Positions 28,746 to 36,951 of a stretch of 64,000 bases of DNA are shown here, in pieces. How positions within the stretch are numbered: the first letter of the stretch is position 1; every line of letters starts with the position of its first letter. The notes beneath the pieces are model-generated. The model saw nothing but the letters and a program-made list of their open reading frames with translations. It made no database searches and was not told the origin of the DNA. Origin of the DNA: Pseudomonas sp. ERMR1:02 (lineage in GTDB: Bacteria; Pseudomonadota; Gammaproteobacteria; Pseudomonadales; Pseudomonadaceae); NCBI RefSeq assembly GCF_002277815.1, contig NZ_NKJI01000003.1:124001-188000 (forward strand), in the 5' to 3' direction. The translations under genes and the position numbers were made by a program.

Positions 28746-29654
28746 ATGGAACACCAACCTCTGACCCATCCGGTGAGTGCCGCCCCCGTGCGCGCCAATC
28801 GGGGTGTTTCGCCTACGGCGCGCGCCTGGTTTTTCCTCTCGCCGTCGATGCTGTTTCTGGGCGTGCTGATTGCCGCCAGTCTGCTGGTGCTGCGCATGAG
28901 CGTGGGCACCAAAGGCGCGGAATGGTCCGGGTTCAGCCTGGCCAGTTACGCCCAGTTGCTGGAACCGTACTACCTCAAATCCTTGCTGCTGACCCTGCGT
29001 CTGGCGCTGATCAGTGCGGTGATCGCGGTGGTGCTGGCGATCCCGGTGGCCTACACCATGTCGCGCCTGACTTCACCGTTCGTGCGACGCATTTTCCTCG
29101 CCGCGGTGCTGTTGCCGTTGCTGGTCAACCTGCTGCTGCAAAGCTATGGCTGGCTGGTGATTCTCGGCCCGGGCGGAATGCTCAACCAGACGCTAATGGG
29201 CCTGGGCCTGATCAAGCGTCCGATCATGCTGCTGTACAACCAGAACGGCGTATTGATGGGCCTGGTGCAAACCGCCTTCCCGCTGGCCGTGCTGCCGATT
29301 GCCAGCGCCATGCGCGGCGTAGCCCGCAGTTACGAAGAAGCGGCCGCCACCCTCGGCGCCAGTCGCTTTCAGGTGTTCCGCCAGGTGGTGCTGCCCATGA
29401 GCCTGCCGGGGATCATCACCGGTGCGACTTTGGTGTTCGCCTACAACGCCAGCAGTTTTGTGGTGCCGTTGCTGCTCGGTGGCCGACGCGTGCCGATGCT
29501 GGCGGTGATGGTGCATGACCAGATCGCCCCGCTGATGAACTGGCCCGCCGCGTCCGCTGCCGGGGTAGTGCTGATCGTAACCACGCTGGCAATCATGACG
29601 TTGTCCGAATACATCACAGGCCGTCGTCGGCGCATGCTGGAGGCTTCGCAATGA
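28746..29654 (+). CDS. ABC transporter permease (polyamine/spermidine type), PotB-like
   Basis: A 302-residue inner-membrane permease with about six helices. It carries the EAA loop RSYEEAAATLGASRFQVFRQVVLPMSLPGI that docks to the ATPase. Start codon preceded by GACGAGACCCTTGCT with a weak ribosome site. Its stop overlaps the next permease start (ATGA). It pairs with the second permease and ATPase to import a polyamine or guanidino compound. Confidence 0.9.
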   Translation: MEHQPLTHPVSAAPVRANRGVSPTARAWFFLSPSMLFLGVLIAASLLVLRMSVGTKGAEWSGFSLASYAQLLEPYYLKSLLLTLRLALISAVIAVVLAIPVAYTMSRLTSPFVRRIFLAAVLLPLLVNLLLQSYGWLVILGPGGMLNQTLMGLGLIKRPIMLLYNQNGVLMGLVQTAFPLAVLPIASAMRGVARSYEEAAATLGASRFQVFRQVVLPMSLPGIITGATLVFAYNASSFVVPLLLGGRRVPMLAVMVHDQIAPLMNWPAASAAGVVLIVTTLAIMTLSEYITGRRRRMLEASQ

Positions 29655-30499
29655 GTTCCCTGACCAAGAAGCGCCACTCGCTGTTGCCGGGTGAAACCGG
29701 CAAGTTCGCCGGCATCCTCTCGGGCTTCATCCTGCTGCTGGCAGTGCTGCCGATCCTGACCATGATCGTCATGTCCTTCAGTGGCGCATCGAACCTCGAC
29801 TTCCCGCCGAGCAGCTACAGCCTGCAGTGGTACAAGGCCGCATGGCACACCTTCGTGTCGCCGGACGCCAGCGATGTGCTGAGCTTGGGCAAAGCCATGA
29901 CCACCAGCCTGATGGTGGCGTGCCTGACCATGATCTTCGCCACGATCATCGCGGTGCCGGCGGCTTACGCGTTGACCCGTTGCGAGTTCCGTGGCAAAGC
30001 CGTGGCGCTGCAACTGATGTCGCTGCCGCTGGTGTTCCCGATGGTGGTGCTGGGGCTGGCGTTGTTGCTCGTGTTTGACAGCCTGCCGTTCCAGATGACC
30101 ACTTCGCGGCTGGTGATCGCCCATGTGATCCTCGCCCTGCCGTTCGTGGTTAAAAACTGCACGGCGGCCATGCTGTCCATCGGCAGCGAAGTTGAAGAGG
30201 CCGCGCAAATGCTCGGTGCCTCACCGCTGCGGGCGATTGTCGACGTGGTAGTGCCGTTGATGAAGTCGGGGATTCTGGCGGGCATGCTGCTGGCGTTCAT
30301 CGTCTCGTTCAACGAATTCACCGTGACCTATTTCCTCTACACCATCGACGTCATGACCGTGCCGATCTGGATGTACAGCCGCACCGTGTCTTCGCTCGAC
30401 CCAACCGTATTTTCGTTTGCCGTGCTGATCGTGCTGATCGACTTTGTGCTCATTTGGGCACTTGAAAAGTTGGTCGGTGAAGGTGGCGTTTCGTTCTGA
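29651..30499 (+). CDS. ABC transporter permease (polyamine/spermidine type), PotC-like
   Basis: A 282-residue permease with six predicted helices and an EAA loop (EVEEAAQMLGASPLRAIVDVVVPLMKSGI). It overlaps the upstream permease gene by four bases and precedes the ATPase gene by 18 bases. It forms the second half of the transmembrane channel. Confidence 0.9.
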   Translation: MSSLTKKRHSLLPGETGKFAGILSGFILLLAVLPILTMIVMSFSGASNLDFPPSSYSLQWYKAAWHTFVSPDASDVLSLGKAMTTSLMVACLTMIFATIIAVPAAYALTRCEFRGKAVALQLMSLPLVFPMVVLGLALLLVFDSLPFQMTTSRLVIAHVILALPFVVKNCTAAMLSIGSEVEEAAQMLGASPLRAIVDVVVPLMKSGILAGMLLAFIVSFNEFTVTYFLYTIDVMTVPIWMYSRTVSSLDPTVFSFAVLIVLIDFVLIWALEKLVGEGGVSF

Positions 30500-30517
30500 T
30501 TTCTTGAGGTGGTTCTT

Positions 30518-31573
30518 ATGTCTGGTCTGATTCTGGAAAACGTCGAGAAATATTACGGCTCGGCCTGCGCGGTAAAGGATGTGAACCTGCATTTGCCCGA
30601 AGGCAAACTGGTGTGTTTCCTGGGGCCCTCGGGCTGTGGCAAAACCACCTTGCTGCGGATGATCGCCGGGCTTGAAACCCTAAGCGGCGGCGAGATTCGC
30701 CTGGATGGTGAGGACATCGGCCACACCCCGGCGCATCTGCGCAATTTCGGCATGGTCTTTCAGTCTCTGGCACTGTTCCCGCACATGACCGTGGGGGAGA
30801 ACATCGCCTATCCGCTGAAACTGCGCGGGGTCAGCAAGGCTGACCAGCAGGCGCGGGTGGTGGAGTTGCTGGAACTGATTCAACTGCAACCGATGATTGA
30901 TCGCCCGGTGGCCAAACTCTCCGGCGGCCAACGTCAGCGCGTTGCGATTGCCCGGGCGATTGCCAACCACCCGAAAATCCTCCTGCTGGATGAACCGCTG
31001 TCGGCGTTGGACGCCAAACTGCGCGAGTCGATGCAGGTGGAAATCCGTCAGCTGCAACAGCGCCTGAACATCACCACCATCATGGTGACCCACGACCAGC
31101 GCGAGGCCATGACCATGGCCGACATCGTCGTGGTATTGGGTGAGCACCGGGTGCAACAGGTCGGCACGCCGATCGAGATTTATCGGCATCCGGCCAACGA
31201 GTTCGTCGCCGACTTCATCGGCTCCGGCAACATCTTCCCGGCCACGGCGCTGGGCAACGGCAAGGTCAGCCTGCCGGGTGGCGATGCGCTGCAAGTGCCG
31301 ATCTGCAGCAGCATTGTGGTGGGGGAGAAGGTGAAGATGCTGATTCGCCCTGAAGACCTGCAACTGTCGCCGGCACAGGCGACAGCGGGCAACCGCTTGC
31401 TGGGCAAAGTGACGTTCGTGCGCGATATCGGCGCGACCATCGAAACGACAGTGGAGTGTTCTGGCGTTTCGTTTACCGCGTTGAGCACGCCGTGTCAGGG
31501 GATTGGCTTGAGCATCGGGCATCCGGTGTCGGTGACGTTGCCGGCGGAGGCTTGCCGCGTACTTGGAGCGTGA
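30518..31573 (+). CDS. ABC transporter ATP-binding protein (PotA-like, with TOBE domain)
   Basis: A 351-residue ATPase. Walker A GPSGCGKTT, Q-loop VFQSLALFPHMTV, signature LSGGQRQRVAIARA, Walker B ILLLDEPLSALD and the switch histidine MVTHDQREA are all present. The C-terminal part (MLIRPEDLQL, FVRDIGATIET) is a TOBE regulatory domain. GAGGT eight bases before the ATG of MSGLIL supports this start over a GTG three codons upstream. Last gene of the transporter operon. Confidence 0.93.
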   Translation: MSGLILENVEKYYGSACAVKDVNLHLPEGKLVCFLGPSGCGKTTLLRMIAGLETLSGGEIRLDGEDIGHTPAHLRNFGMVFQSLALFPHMTVGENIAYPLKLRGVSKADQQARVVELLELIQLQPMIDRPVAKLSGGQRQRVAIARAIANHPKILLLDEPLSALDAKLRESMQVEIRQLQQRLNITTIMVTHDQREAMTMADIVVVLGEHRVQQVGTPIEIYRHPANEFVADFIGSGNIFPATALGNGKVSLPGGDALQVPICSSIVVGEKVKMLIRPEDLQLSPAQATAGNRLLGKVTFVRDIGATIETTVECSGVSFTALSTPCQGIGLSIGHPVSVTLPAEACRVLGA

Positions 31574-31587
31574 CAGGACACAGTCCC

Positions 31588-31678
31588 TGTAGGAGCGAGG
31601 CTTGCCCGCGAAGAACGATAACGCGGTTTGTCAGGTTCACCGCGTTGACTTCTTCGCGGGCAAGCCTCGCTCCTACAG
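31588..31678. repeat. REP pair (BIME-like)
   Basis: Inverted TGTAGGAGCGAGGCTTGC and GCAAGCCTCGCTCCTACA with inner CGTTATC-type spacer, between convergent genes. Confidence 0.88.
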
Positions 31679-31693
31679 GGTGTGTGAATCCGA

Positions 31694-32635
31694 CTACACC
31701 GACAACCGCAACCGCGCCAAATCCCTCAAAGGCGGAGCCCCGAACAGCCGGCTGTACTCCCGGCTGAATTGCGAAGGGCTTTCATACCCGACCCGATACC
31801 CCGCCGCCGAGGCTTCCAGCCCTTCGGCCAACATCAAGCGCCGCGCTTCCTGCAGGCGCAGTTGCTTCTGATACTGCAAGGGGCTCATCGCCGTCATCGC
31901 CTTGAAGCGGTGATGCAATGTCGACACGCTCAGGTTCACTTCCTTCGCCAGATCATCGATGCGCAGCGGTTGCTCAAAATTGCCGTTGAGCCATTTGATT
32001 GCCTGGCTGATGCGATGGCTCTGACTGTTGGCAATGGCGATTTCGTAGAGCCGATGGCCCTGCTGACTGCGTAGCAGCCGATAGAGAATTTCCCGCCGAA
32101 TCAGTGGCGCGAGCATGGCGATGTCTTTCGGTGTATCGAGCAACCGCGTCAGGCGCAGTACTGCATCGAGCATCGCGGTATCGAGACGCTCCACATACAG
32201 CCCGCGCCCGGTCGGCCGAGAAGGCACGCCCATGGGGCCGGCGTCGGCGATCAACGCGGTGATTTCTGCCGGGTCGATATCCAGCCGCACCGCCAGGATC
32301 GGTTCTTCGGCCGAGACGTTCACAACCCGCCCGCTGAGCGGCATCGAGACCGAAACCACCAGGTAATTCAGCGGATCGTAATTGAAGTACTCGTCAGCCA
32401 GCCGAACTTCCTTGCGCCCCTGGGCCATGATGCACAGCGCCGGTTGCGCGAGAACCGGGGCGAAGTCGTGGTTCTGGCTGTGGCGCGACATGAACAGCGA
32501 GTCGACAGCGGTAGCATAATTGCCATCTTCGGCGGTGTTGCGACGAATGATCGCTGCCAGCTCTGCACGTTGTTTTTCCATCTCGGCATCCAGCGGGTCT
32601 GGCTGCTGGTGTGGAAAGTGATCGAGCGACGACAT
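31694..32635 (-). CDS. AraC-family transcriptional regulator (AraC_N type)
   Basis: A 313-residue regulator with an AraC-type N-terminal domain (LCIMAQGRKEVRLADEYFNYDPLNYLVVSVSMP) and a C-terminal double helix-turn-helix (RIDDLAKEVNLSVSTLHHRFKAMTAMSPLQYQKQLRLQEARRLM, VGYESPSQFSREYSRLFGAPP). GAGGA eight bases before the ATG of MSSLDHFP sets the start. It is convergent with the ABC transporter operon. Members of this group often regulate nearby oxidoreductases; target unknown here. Confidence 0.9.
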   Translation of the reverse strand: MSSLDHFPHQQPDPLDAEMEKQRAELAAIIRRNTAEDGNYATAVDSLFMSRHSQNHDFAPVLAQPALCIMAQGRKEVRLADEYFNYDPLNYLVVSVSMPLSGRVVNVSAEEPILAVRLDIDPAEITALIADAGPMGVPSRPTGRGLYVERLDTAMLDAVLRLTRLLDTPKDIAMLAPLIRREILYRLLRSQQGHRLYEIAIANSQSHRISQAIKWLNGNFEQPLRIDDLAKEVNLSVSTLHHRFKAMTAMSPLQYQKQLRLQEARRLMLAEGLEASAAGYRVGYESPSQFSREYSRLFGAPPLRDLARLRLSV

Positions 32636-32973
32636 GCAAGGCATCCTCGGCAGGGCAGGAGTGATGGGGCAGAGCATATGTTTGTGCAAGCCGCAGCGGT
32701 AGACACATTCTGTCAAATGCTTGCCTGATTCTGCACGGGGTCGCTCATATGCCAGCTCATGATCAGCGTGCAGGTGGGCAGCGCCTACACAAACCTCGTA
32801 TGGCAGAACCGTGACATTGTTTTACACACTGTTACAGGCTGCCTGTGCAGTTTCGCAGGATTGTGCAACGCACCGGCAGGAATCGACTAACGACACACGC
32901 GCATCGGCCTTTAACCTTTGATCCTGTCGCAGCCCGTCCATGGCTGCCACGCGACTCCCCGGGAGGGTTGAAC
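32636..32973. other. Intergenic region between the AraC regulator and the monooxygenase-like gene
   Basis: The two flanking genes diverge. Both promoters should be here, but I see no convincing gene, terminator or operator. Confidence 0.5.
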
Positions 32974-33327
32974 ATGTCAAAGCAGATCCCCGTCAGTCAT
33001 ATGGCCTTTGTTCGGGCACGCGCCGGACGTTCGCAAGAGCTGGGTATGCGCCTGAGCGCGCTGATCGAGCCGTCCCGCTCCGCGCCAGGCTGCCTGAATT
33101 TTGCCTTGCAGCATTCACAATGCGATCCGCAGCTGTGGCTGGTGTCCGGCTTCTGGGTCAATCAACAGGCCATGACCGCGTACTTCAATACCCCGTCCAT
33201 GGAGGTTTTTGCCGAGCTGGTGCAGGAACTGGTGGTCAACAGCCTGGATTTTCATACCTTCAAGGAAGTATCGGCGGCGCAGGCCCTTAGACAGTCCGGG
33301 GCAGCGGTACACAAACTGGCTGGTTGA
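32974..33327 (+). CDS. Antibiotic biosynthesis monooxygenase (ABM)-domain protein
   Basis: A 117-residue dimeric alpha/beta-barrel protein. ABM-type features are HMAFVRARAGRSQELGMRLSALIEPSRSAPGCLNFALQHSQCDPQLWLVSGFWVNQQAMTAYF and VNSLDFHTF. GGGAGGGTTGAAC before the ATG sets the start. Relatives include quinol monooxygenases and stress-linked proteins; the activity of this one is unknown. Confidence 0.8.
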   Translation: MSKQIPVSHMAFVRARAGRSQELGMRLSALIEPSRSAPGCLNFALQHSQCDPQLWLVSGFWVNQQAMTAYFNTPSMEVFAELVQELVVNSLDFHTFKEVSAAQALRQSGAAVHKLAG

Positions 33328-33367
33328 GGGTTTAATGCAGCATTCTCAATCAGCCAGGATGCGCGAC

Positions 33368-33598
33368 ATGGCACGCAAAGCCTTTGAAACCTTCGAAGCA
33401 GTATCGGCCGTAGTCCCCCGCGAAGGCGGGTATTACGCGGCAATCGCCACCAAAGCCATCGGCGGCTCGGGTGCGCCTCGTTTCAATAAGTTGCTGGAAG
33501 AGCAGACCTTCAAGACCGCCACAGAAGCGGACGAAGCCGCCGCATTGGAGCTGACACGCCTCAAAGGCGTCAGCGAAGACGGCGAGCTGGTCTGGTAG
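33368..33598 (+). CDS. Small conserved hypothetical protein
   Basis: A 76-residue protein, MARKAFETFEAVSAVVPRE..., with a mixed composition and no membrane segment. AGGA at eight bases before this ATG favours it over an in-frame ATG eleven codons upstream. Its stop meets the stop of the convergent flavin reductase gene. No function recognised. Confidence 0.6.
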   Translation: MARKAFETFEAVSAVVPREGGYYAAIATKAIGGSGAPRFNKLLEEQTFKTATEADEAAALELTRLKGVSEDGELVW

Positions 33599-34228
33599 CT
33601 ACTTTTTCGCCCCCGGGCGATACATCTTGAACAACGCCTCAGGCCCCAGCTGGAAATAATCCGCCGGCCCGCCGCCGCGCAGAATCGGTTCTGCCGCGGC
33701 GGTGTCGTACACCCCATCCTTCAACAGCCACTTGGCGATATGCACGGCGACCACTTCGCCGAGGATCAGCCAGCTTGGCACTACATTCCCGTCCGCGCGC
33801 TGCAACTGAATGATCTGCGTGACCTTGCACTCGAAGGACACCGGGCTTTCGGCGACCCGTGGCACCTGAATGATTTTCGAGGCAACCGGGGTCAGTCCGG
33901 ACAGCTCGAATTCGTCCACCTCTGCCCCGACCATGGCGCTGCTCTGGTTCATCTGCCCGGCCAATGGCCGTGTGGCCAGGTTCCAGGCGAACTCGCCGGT
34001 CTGTTCAATGTTGTTCAGGCTGTCTTTACGCCCAACGGTGGAAAAACCAATGATCGGCGGGATGTAGTTGAAGGCGTTGAAGAAGCTGTAAGGCGCCAGG
34101 TTCAAGCGACCGTTGGCATCCTGTGAAGAGATCCAGCCAATGGGGCGCGGGCCGACGATCGCGTTGAACGGATCGTGGGGCAGGCCGTGGCCGTTGGCGG
34201 GTTCGTAGTAGTGGATGTCGTCGGGCAT
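33599..34228 (-). CDS. Flavin reductase-like domain protein
   Basis: A 209-residue FMN-binding split-barrel protein of the flavin reductase-like family (FNAIVGPRPIGWISSQDANGRLNLAPYSFFNAFNYIPPIIGFST, NNIEQTGEFAWNLAT). Members reduce or bind FMN, some as partners of monooxygenases. It could pair with the nearby ABM-domain protein, but that is only inference. Confidence 0.85.
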   Translation of the reverse strand: MPDDIHYYEPANGHGLPHDPFNAIVGPRPIGWISSQDANGRLNLAPYSFFNAFNYIPPIIGFSTVGRKDSLNNIEQTGEFAWNLATRPLAGQMNQSSAMVGAEVDEFELSGLTPVASKIIQVPRVAESPVSFECKVTQIIQLQRADGNVVPSWLILGEVVAVHIAKWLLKDGVYDTAAAEPILRGGGPADYFQLGPEALFKMYRPGAKK

Positions 34229-34310
34229 GGGCCAGTGTTCCTGAAGGCTTCAATCGGAGGAGAGCCATAGTGCAAGGACAGGCATTATTTTTCCAGTCAA
34301 TGGAACCCCC

Positions 34311-34336
34311 TGTAAGAGCGAGGCTTGCCCGCGCTT
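34311..34336. repeat. Single degenerate REP unit
   Basis: TGTAAGAGCGAGGCTTGC followed by CCGCG, with no inverse partner nearby. Confidence 0.65.
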
Positions 34337-34450
34337 GTGTGACAGATTTTTCATAAAGCGCTTACCCAATTTTCACCGCCCTGCCTCCAGTCTGCGCACC
34401 GCGCTTTAACCCTGAGAAATGGTCGTCATGAATACTGGAGCTGTATCCCG

Positions 34451-35206
34451 ATGAATAAATTGCCTCAAATCACCTTGGCGTTCTGGGTGATGAAAATCTG
34501 TGCGACGACTCTGGGGGAAACTGCCGGTGATTTGCTATCGATGACCCTCAACGTCGGTTACGCCGTCAGTTCGTTGATTTTGATCAGCGTCTTTGTTCTG
34601 ACATTAGTCACGCAACTGATGTCGAAAACCTACAAGCCGGTGCTGTACTGGATCGTGATCCTGTCGACCAGCACGGCGGGCACCACCATGTCCGACTTCA
34701 TGGACCGTACCCTCGGACTGGGCTACGCCACGGGTTCGATGATCCTGATTGCGATTTTGATAGGGATTTTTGCCGCTTGGCGCCTCAGCGGGGATTCGTT
34801 GAACGTGACCAAGGTCCAGACCTTCCGTGGCGAGATGTTCTACTGGATGGCGATTTTGTTTTCCAACACCCTGGGCACCGCACTCGGCGATTATCTGGCT
34901 GATGATTCGGGGCTTGGCTTTGCCGGTGGCGCGCTGTTGATCGGGTCGACCATTGCGCTGGTGGTGTTGCTCAAATACTTCACGAAGATTTCGTCGGTGC
35001 TGTTGTTCTGGGTGGCGTTTGTGCTCACTCGACCATTCGGCGCGACGCTGGGGGATTTCCTGACCAAGCCTCATGAAAAGGGCGGCCTGGATTTCGGCAC
35101 CATTGGATCGTCGCTGGTATTGGCAGGGATTCTGGTGGTGTTGATTGCGGGGGCTTCTTACGCACAGAACAGGTATGGGAAACAGGCGACTGCCGAATTG
35201 ATTTGA
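34451..35206 (+). CDS. Uncharacterised membrane protein with four internal repeats (COG4705-like)
   Basis: A 251-residue membrane protein with about eight hydrophobic helices. Four repeats carry a T-x-G-x-x-x-x-D core: TLGETAGDLL, TAGTTMSDFM, TLGTALGDYL and FGATLGDFL, each followed by a glycine-rich helix (VGYAVSS, LGYATGS, LGFAGGA, FGTIGSS). This is typical of COG4705 proteins of unknown function. The repeated acidic residue in membrane helices suggests an ion or metal transport path. Start has CTGGAGCTGTATCCCG upstream. Confidence 0.8.
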   Translation: MNKLPQITLAFWVMKICATTLGETAGDLLSMTLNVGYAVSSLILISVFVLTLVTQLMSKTYKPVLYWIVILSTSTAGTTMSDFMDRTLGLGYATGSMILIAILIGIFAAWRLSGDSLNVTKVQTFRGEMFYWMAILFSNTLGTALGDYLADDSGLGFAGGALLIGSTIALVVLLKYFTKISSVLLFWVAFVLTRPFGATLGDFLTKPHEKGGLDFGTIGSSLVLAGILVVLIAGASYAQNRYGKQATAELI

Positions 35207-35218
35207 TACCGAGTTGCG

Positions 35219-35316
35219 GCCTTCGCGGGCAAGCCTCGCTCCTACAGGTTTGATGGCATTCACATATTTTGTGATCAACTCAATCCTGTAGGAGCGAGGC
35301 TTGCCCGCGAAGAGGC
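35219..35316. repeat. REP pair (BIME-like)
   Basis: TTCGCGGGCAAGCCTCGCTCC and later TGTAGGAGCGAGGCTTGC in inverse orientation, between convergent genes. Confidence 0.85.
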
Positions 35317-35342
35317 CGGTACAACCGACCTCGATGTGCCTG

Positions 35343-36662
35343 TCAGTCAGTAACAATCCGCGAATGCTTACGGGTGTCTTTCATGGTGATGTACACCAGC
35401 AACGACACGGCGATGCACGCGGTGACATACCAGTAGTAGCCGGTTTCCATGCCGATGCTCTTGAACCACAGCGCGATGTATTCGGCGGTACCACCGAAGA
35501 TCGACACGGTCAGCGCGTAGGGCAGGCCAACGCCCAGGGCGCGGATTTCGGTGGGGAACAGTTCGGCTTTGACCACCGCGTTGATCGAGGTGTAGCCGCT
35601 GACGATGATCAGCGCCGCCATGATCAGGAAGAACGCGCCCCACCAGGACTGGATGGTGTGCAGGGTCATCAGGATCGGCACGGTGAAAATCGTACCCAGC
35701 ACGCCGAAGGCGATCAGGATCGGACGTCGGCCGATCTTGTCCGACAGACCGCCGATGATCGGTTGCAGGCACATGAACAGGAACAGCGTGGCGGCAGAGA
35801 TGGTGGTGGAGTCGGAAATGCTCATGCCGACGGTGTTCACCAGGTATTTCTGCATGTAGGTGGTGTAGGTGTAGAACGCCAGGGTACCGCCCATGGTCAG
35901 GCCGACCACGGTCATCAGTTCCTTCGGATGACGCATCAAGGTGCGCATCGCGCTTTCCTTGGCCTTTTCCTTCTTGGTGAACGACTCGGTTTCTTCCATG
36001 CCGCGACGCAGGTAAAGCGCGACCACGGCACACAGCGCGCCGATGGCGAACGGGATGCGCCAGCCCCAGGCATACAGCTGTTCAGTGGTTAGTGTTTGTT
36101 GCAGCACGATCAGTACCGCCAGCGCGATGAGCTGGCCGGAGATCAAGGTCACGTACTGGAAGCTGGAGTAGAAACCCCGACGTTCCTTGGTCGCCATCTC
36201 GCTGAGGTACGTCGCGGAGGTGCCGTACTCGCCACCGACCGACAGGCCTTGCAGCAGGCGGGCGAACACCAGCAGGATCGGCGCACCGATGCCAATGGTT
36301 TCGTAACCGGGGCTCAGCGCGATCAGCAGCGAGCCAAAGCACATCAGGTACACCGAGGCCATTAGCGCTTTTTTGCGCCCGACCTTATCGGCGTACAAGC
36401 CCATCAGCCAGCCACCGATAGGGCGCATCAAAAAGCCCACGGCGAAGATTGCGGCGGTATTCATCAGTTGTGCGGTGGAAGACCCGGCGGGAAAAAAGGC
36501 CTTGGCAAAATACAGGGAGAAGGCGGCATAGACGTACCAGTCATACCACTCGACCATGTTGCCGACGGAGCCGCTGAAGATCGATTTGATACGGCTGGCG
36601 GTGGTTCTTGGTTTGGCGGTCGCGGCAGCCGACCCAAGGGGCAGGGCGTTGGAGTTATCCAT
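35343..36662 (-). CDS. kgtP: MFS dicarboxylate/alpha-ketoglutarate permease
   Basis: A 439-residue proton symporter with 12 helices in the metabolite:H+ symporter family. It has VGNMVEWYDWYVYAAFSLYFAKAFFP, GFLMRPIGGWLMGLYADKVGRKK, RLLQGLSVGGEYGTSATYLSEMA and the second-half SDKIGRRPILIAFG. AAGGA seven bases before the ATG. Upstream lies a good sigma-54 promoter, and the next genes on the same strand encode a sigma-54 activator and sensor kinase. In P. aeruginosa the MifSR system controls the alpha-ketoglutarate carrier PA5530, so this is likely the same function. Substrate (2-oxoglutarate or another C4/C5 dicarboxylate) is inferred. Confidence 0.85.
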   Translation of the reverse strand: MDNSNALPLGSAAATAKPRTTASRIKSIFSGSVGNMVEWYDWYVYAAFSLYFAKAFFPAGSSTAQLMNTAAIFAVGFLMRPIGGWLMGLYADKVGRKKALMASVYLMCFGSLLIALSPGYETIGIGAPILLVFARLLQGLSVGGEYGTSATYLSEMATKERRGFYSSFQYVTLISGQLIALAVLIVLQQTLTTEQLYAWGWRIPFAIGALCAVVALYLRRGMEETESFTKKEKAKESAMRTLMRHPKELMTVVGLTMGGTLAFYTYTTYMQKYLVNTVGMSISDSTTISAATLFLFMCLQPIIGGLSDKIGRRPILIAFGVLGTIFTVPILMTLHTIQSWWGAFFLIMAALIIVSGYTSINAVVKAELFPTEIRALGVGLPYALTVSIFGGTAEYIALWFKSIGMETGYYWYVTACIAVSLLVYITMKDTRKHSRIVTD

Positions 36663-36724
36663 TGAAGGATCCTTCGTTTAATTGTTTTTGTGGAGCGCGT
36701 TTAAACGCAGCCTGCAGGGGCTAT

Positions 36725-36741
36725 AGCAGGAGCTGTGCCAA
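36725..36741 (-). promoter_or_regulatory. Sigma-54 (RpoN) promoter of the kgtP-like gene
   Basis: Minus strand TTGGCACAGCTCCTGCT has the -24 GG and -12 GC elements exactly 10 bases apart and matches YTGGCAC..TGCW. It predicts a transcript start about 50 bases before the start codon. Confidence 0.7.
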
Positions 36742-36783
36742 GAGGAAGAGGGTTGGTTTAGAGGGGTGTTTAAGAGTTGTTGA

Positions 36784-36828
36784 GCGGAAATCCGCTTATT
36801 GCCTGTTGGGTAGCTAGCGGATTTCCGC
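36784..36828. promoter_or_regulatory. Two palindromic upstream activator sites for the sigma-54 promoter
   Basis: GCGGAAATCCGC at 36784-36795 and its complement GCGGATTTCCGC at 36817-36828. Each is a perfect GCGGA-N2-TCCGC palindrome. The centres are 33 bp apart, about three helix turns, and lie 50-85 bp upstream of the -24 element. They are good candidates for binding the response regulator encoded next door. Confidence 0.6.
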
Positions 36829-36843
36829 GCACCGGGTGATTCC

Positions 36844-36933
36844 TGTAGGAGCGAGGCTTGCCCGCGAAAAACGATAACGCGGTTGGGCAGATACACCCCG
36901 GTGACTTCTTCGCGGGCAAGCCTCGCTCCTACG
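36844..36933. repeat. REP pair (BIME-like)
   Basis: TGTAGGAGCGAGGCTTGC and GCAAGCCTCGCTCCTACG in inverse orientation, between the response-regulator gene and the permease promoter. Confidence 0.85.
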
Positions 36934-36951
36934 GGACGGTGGCGAACCGGG

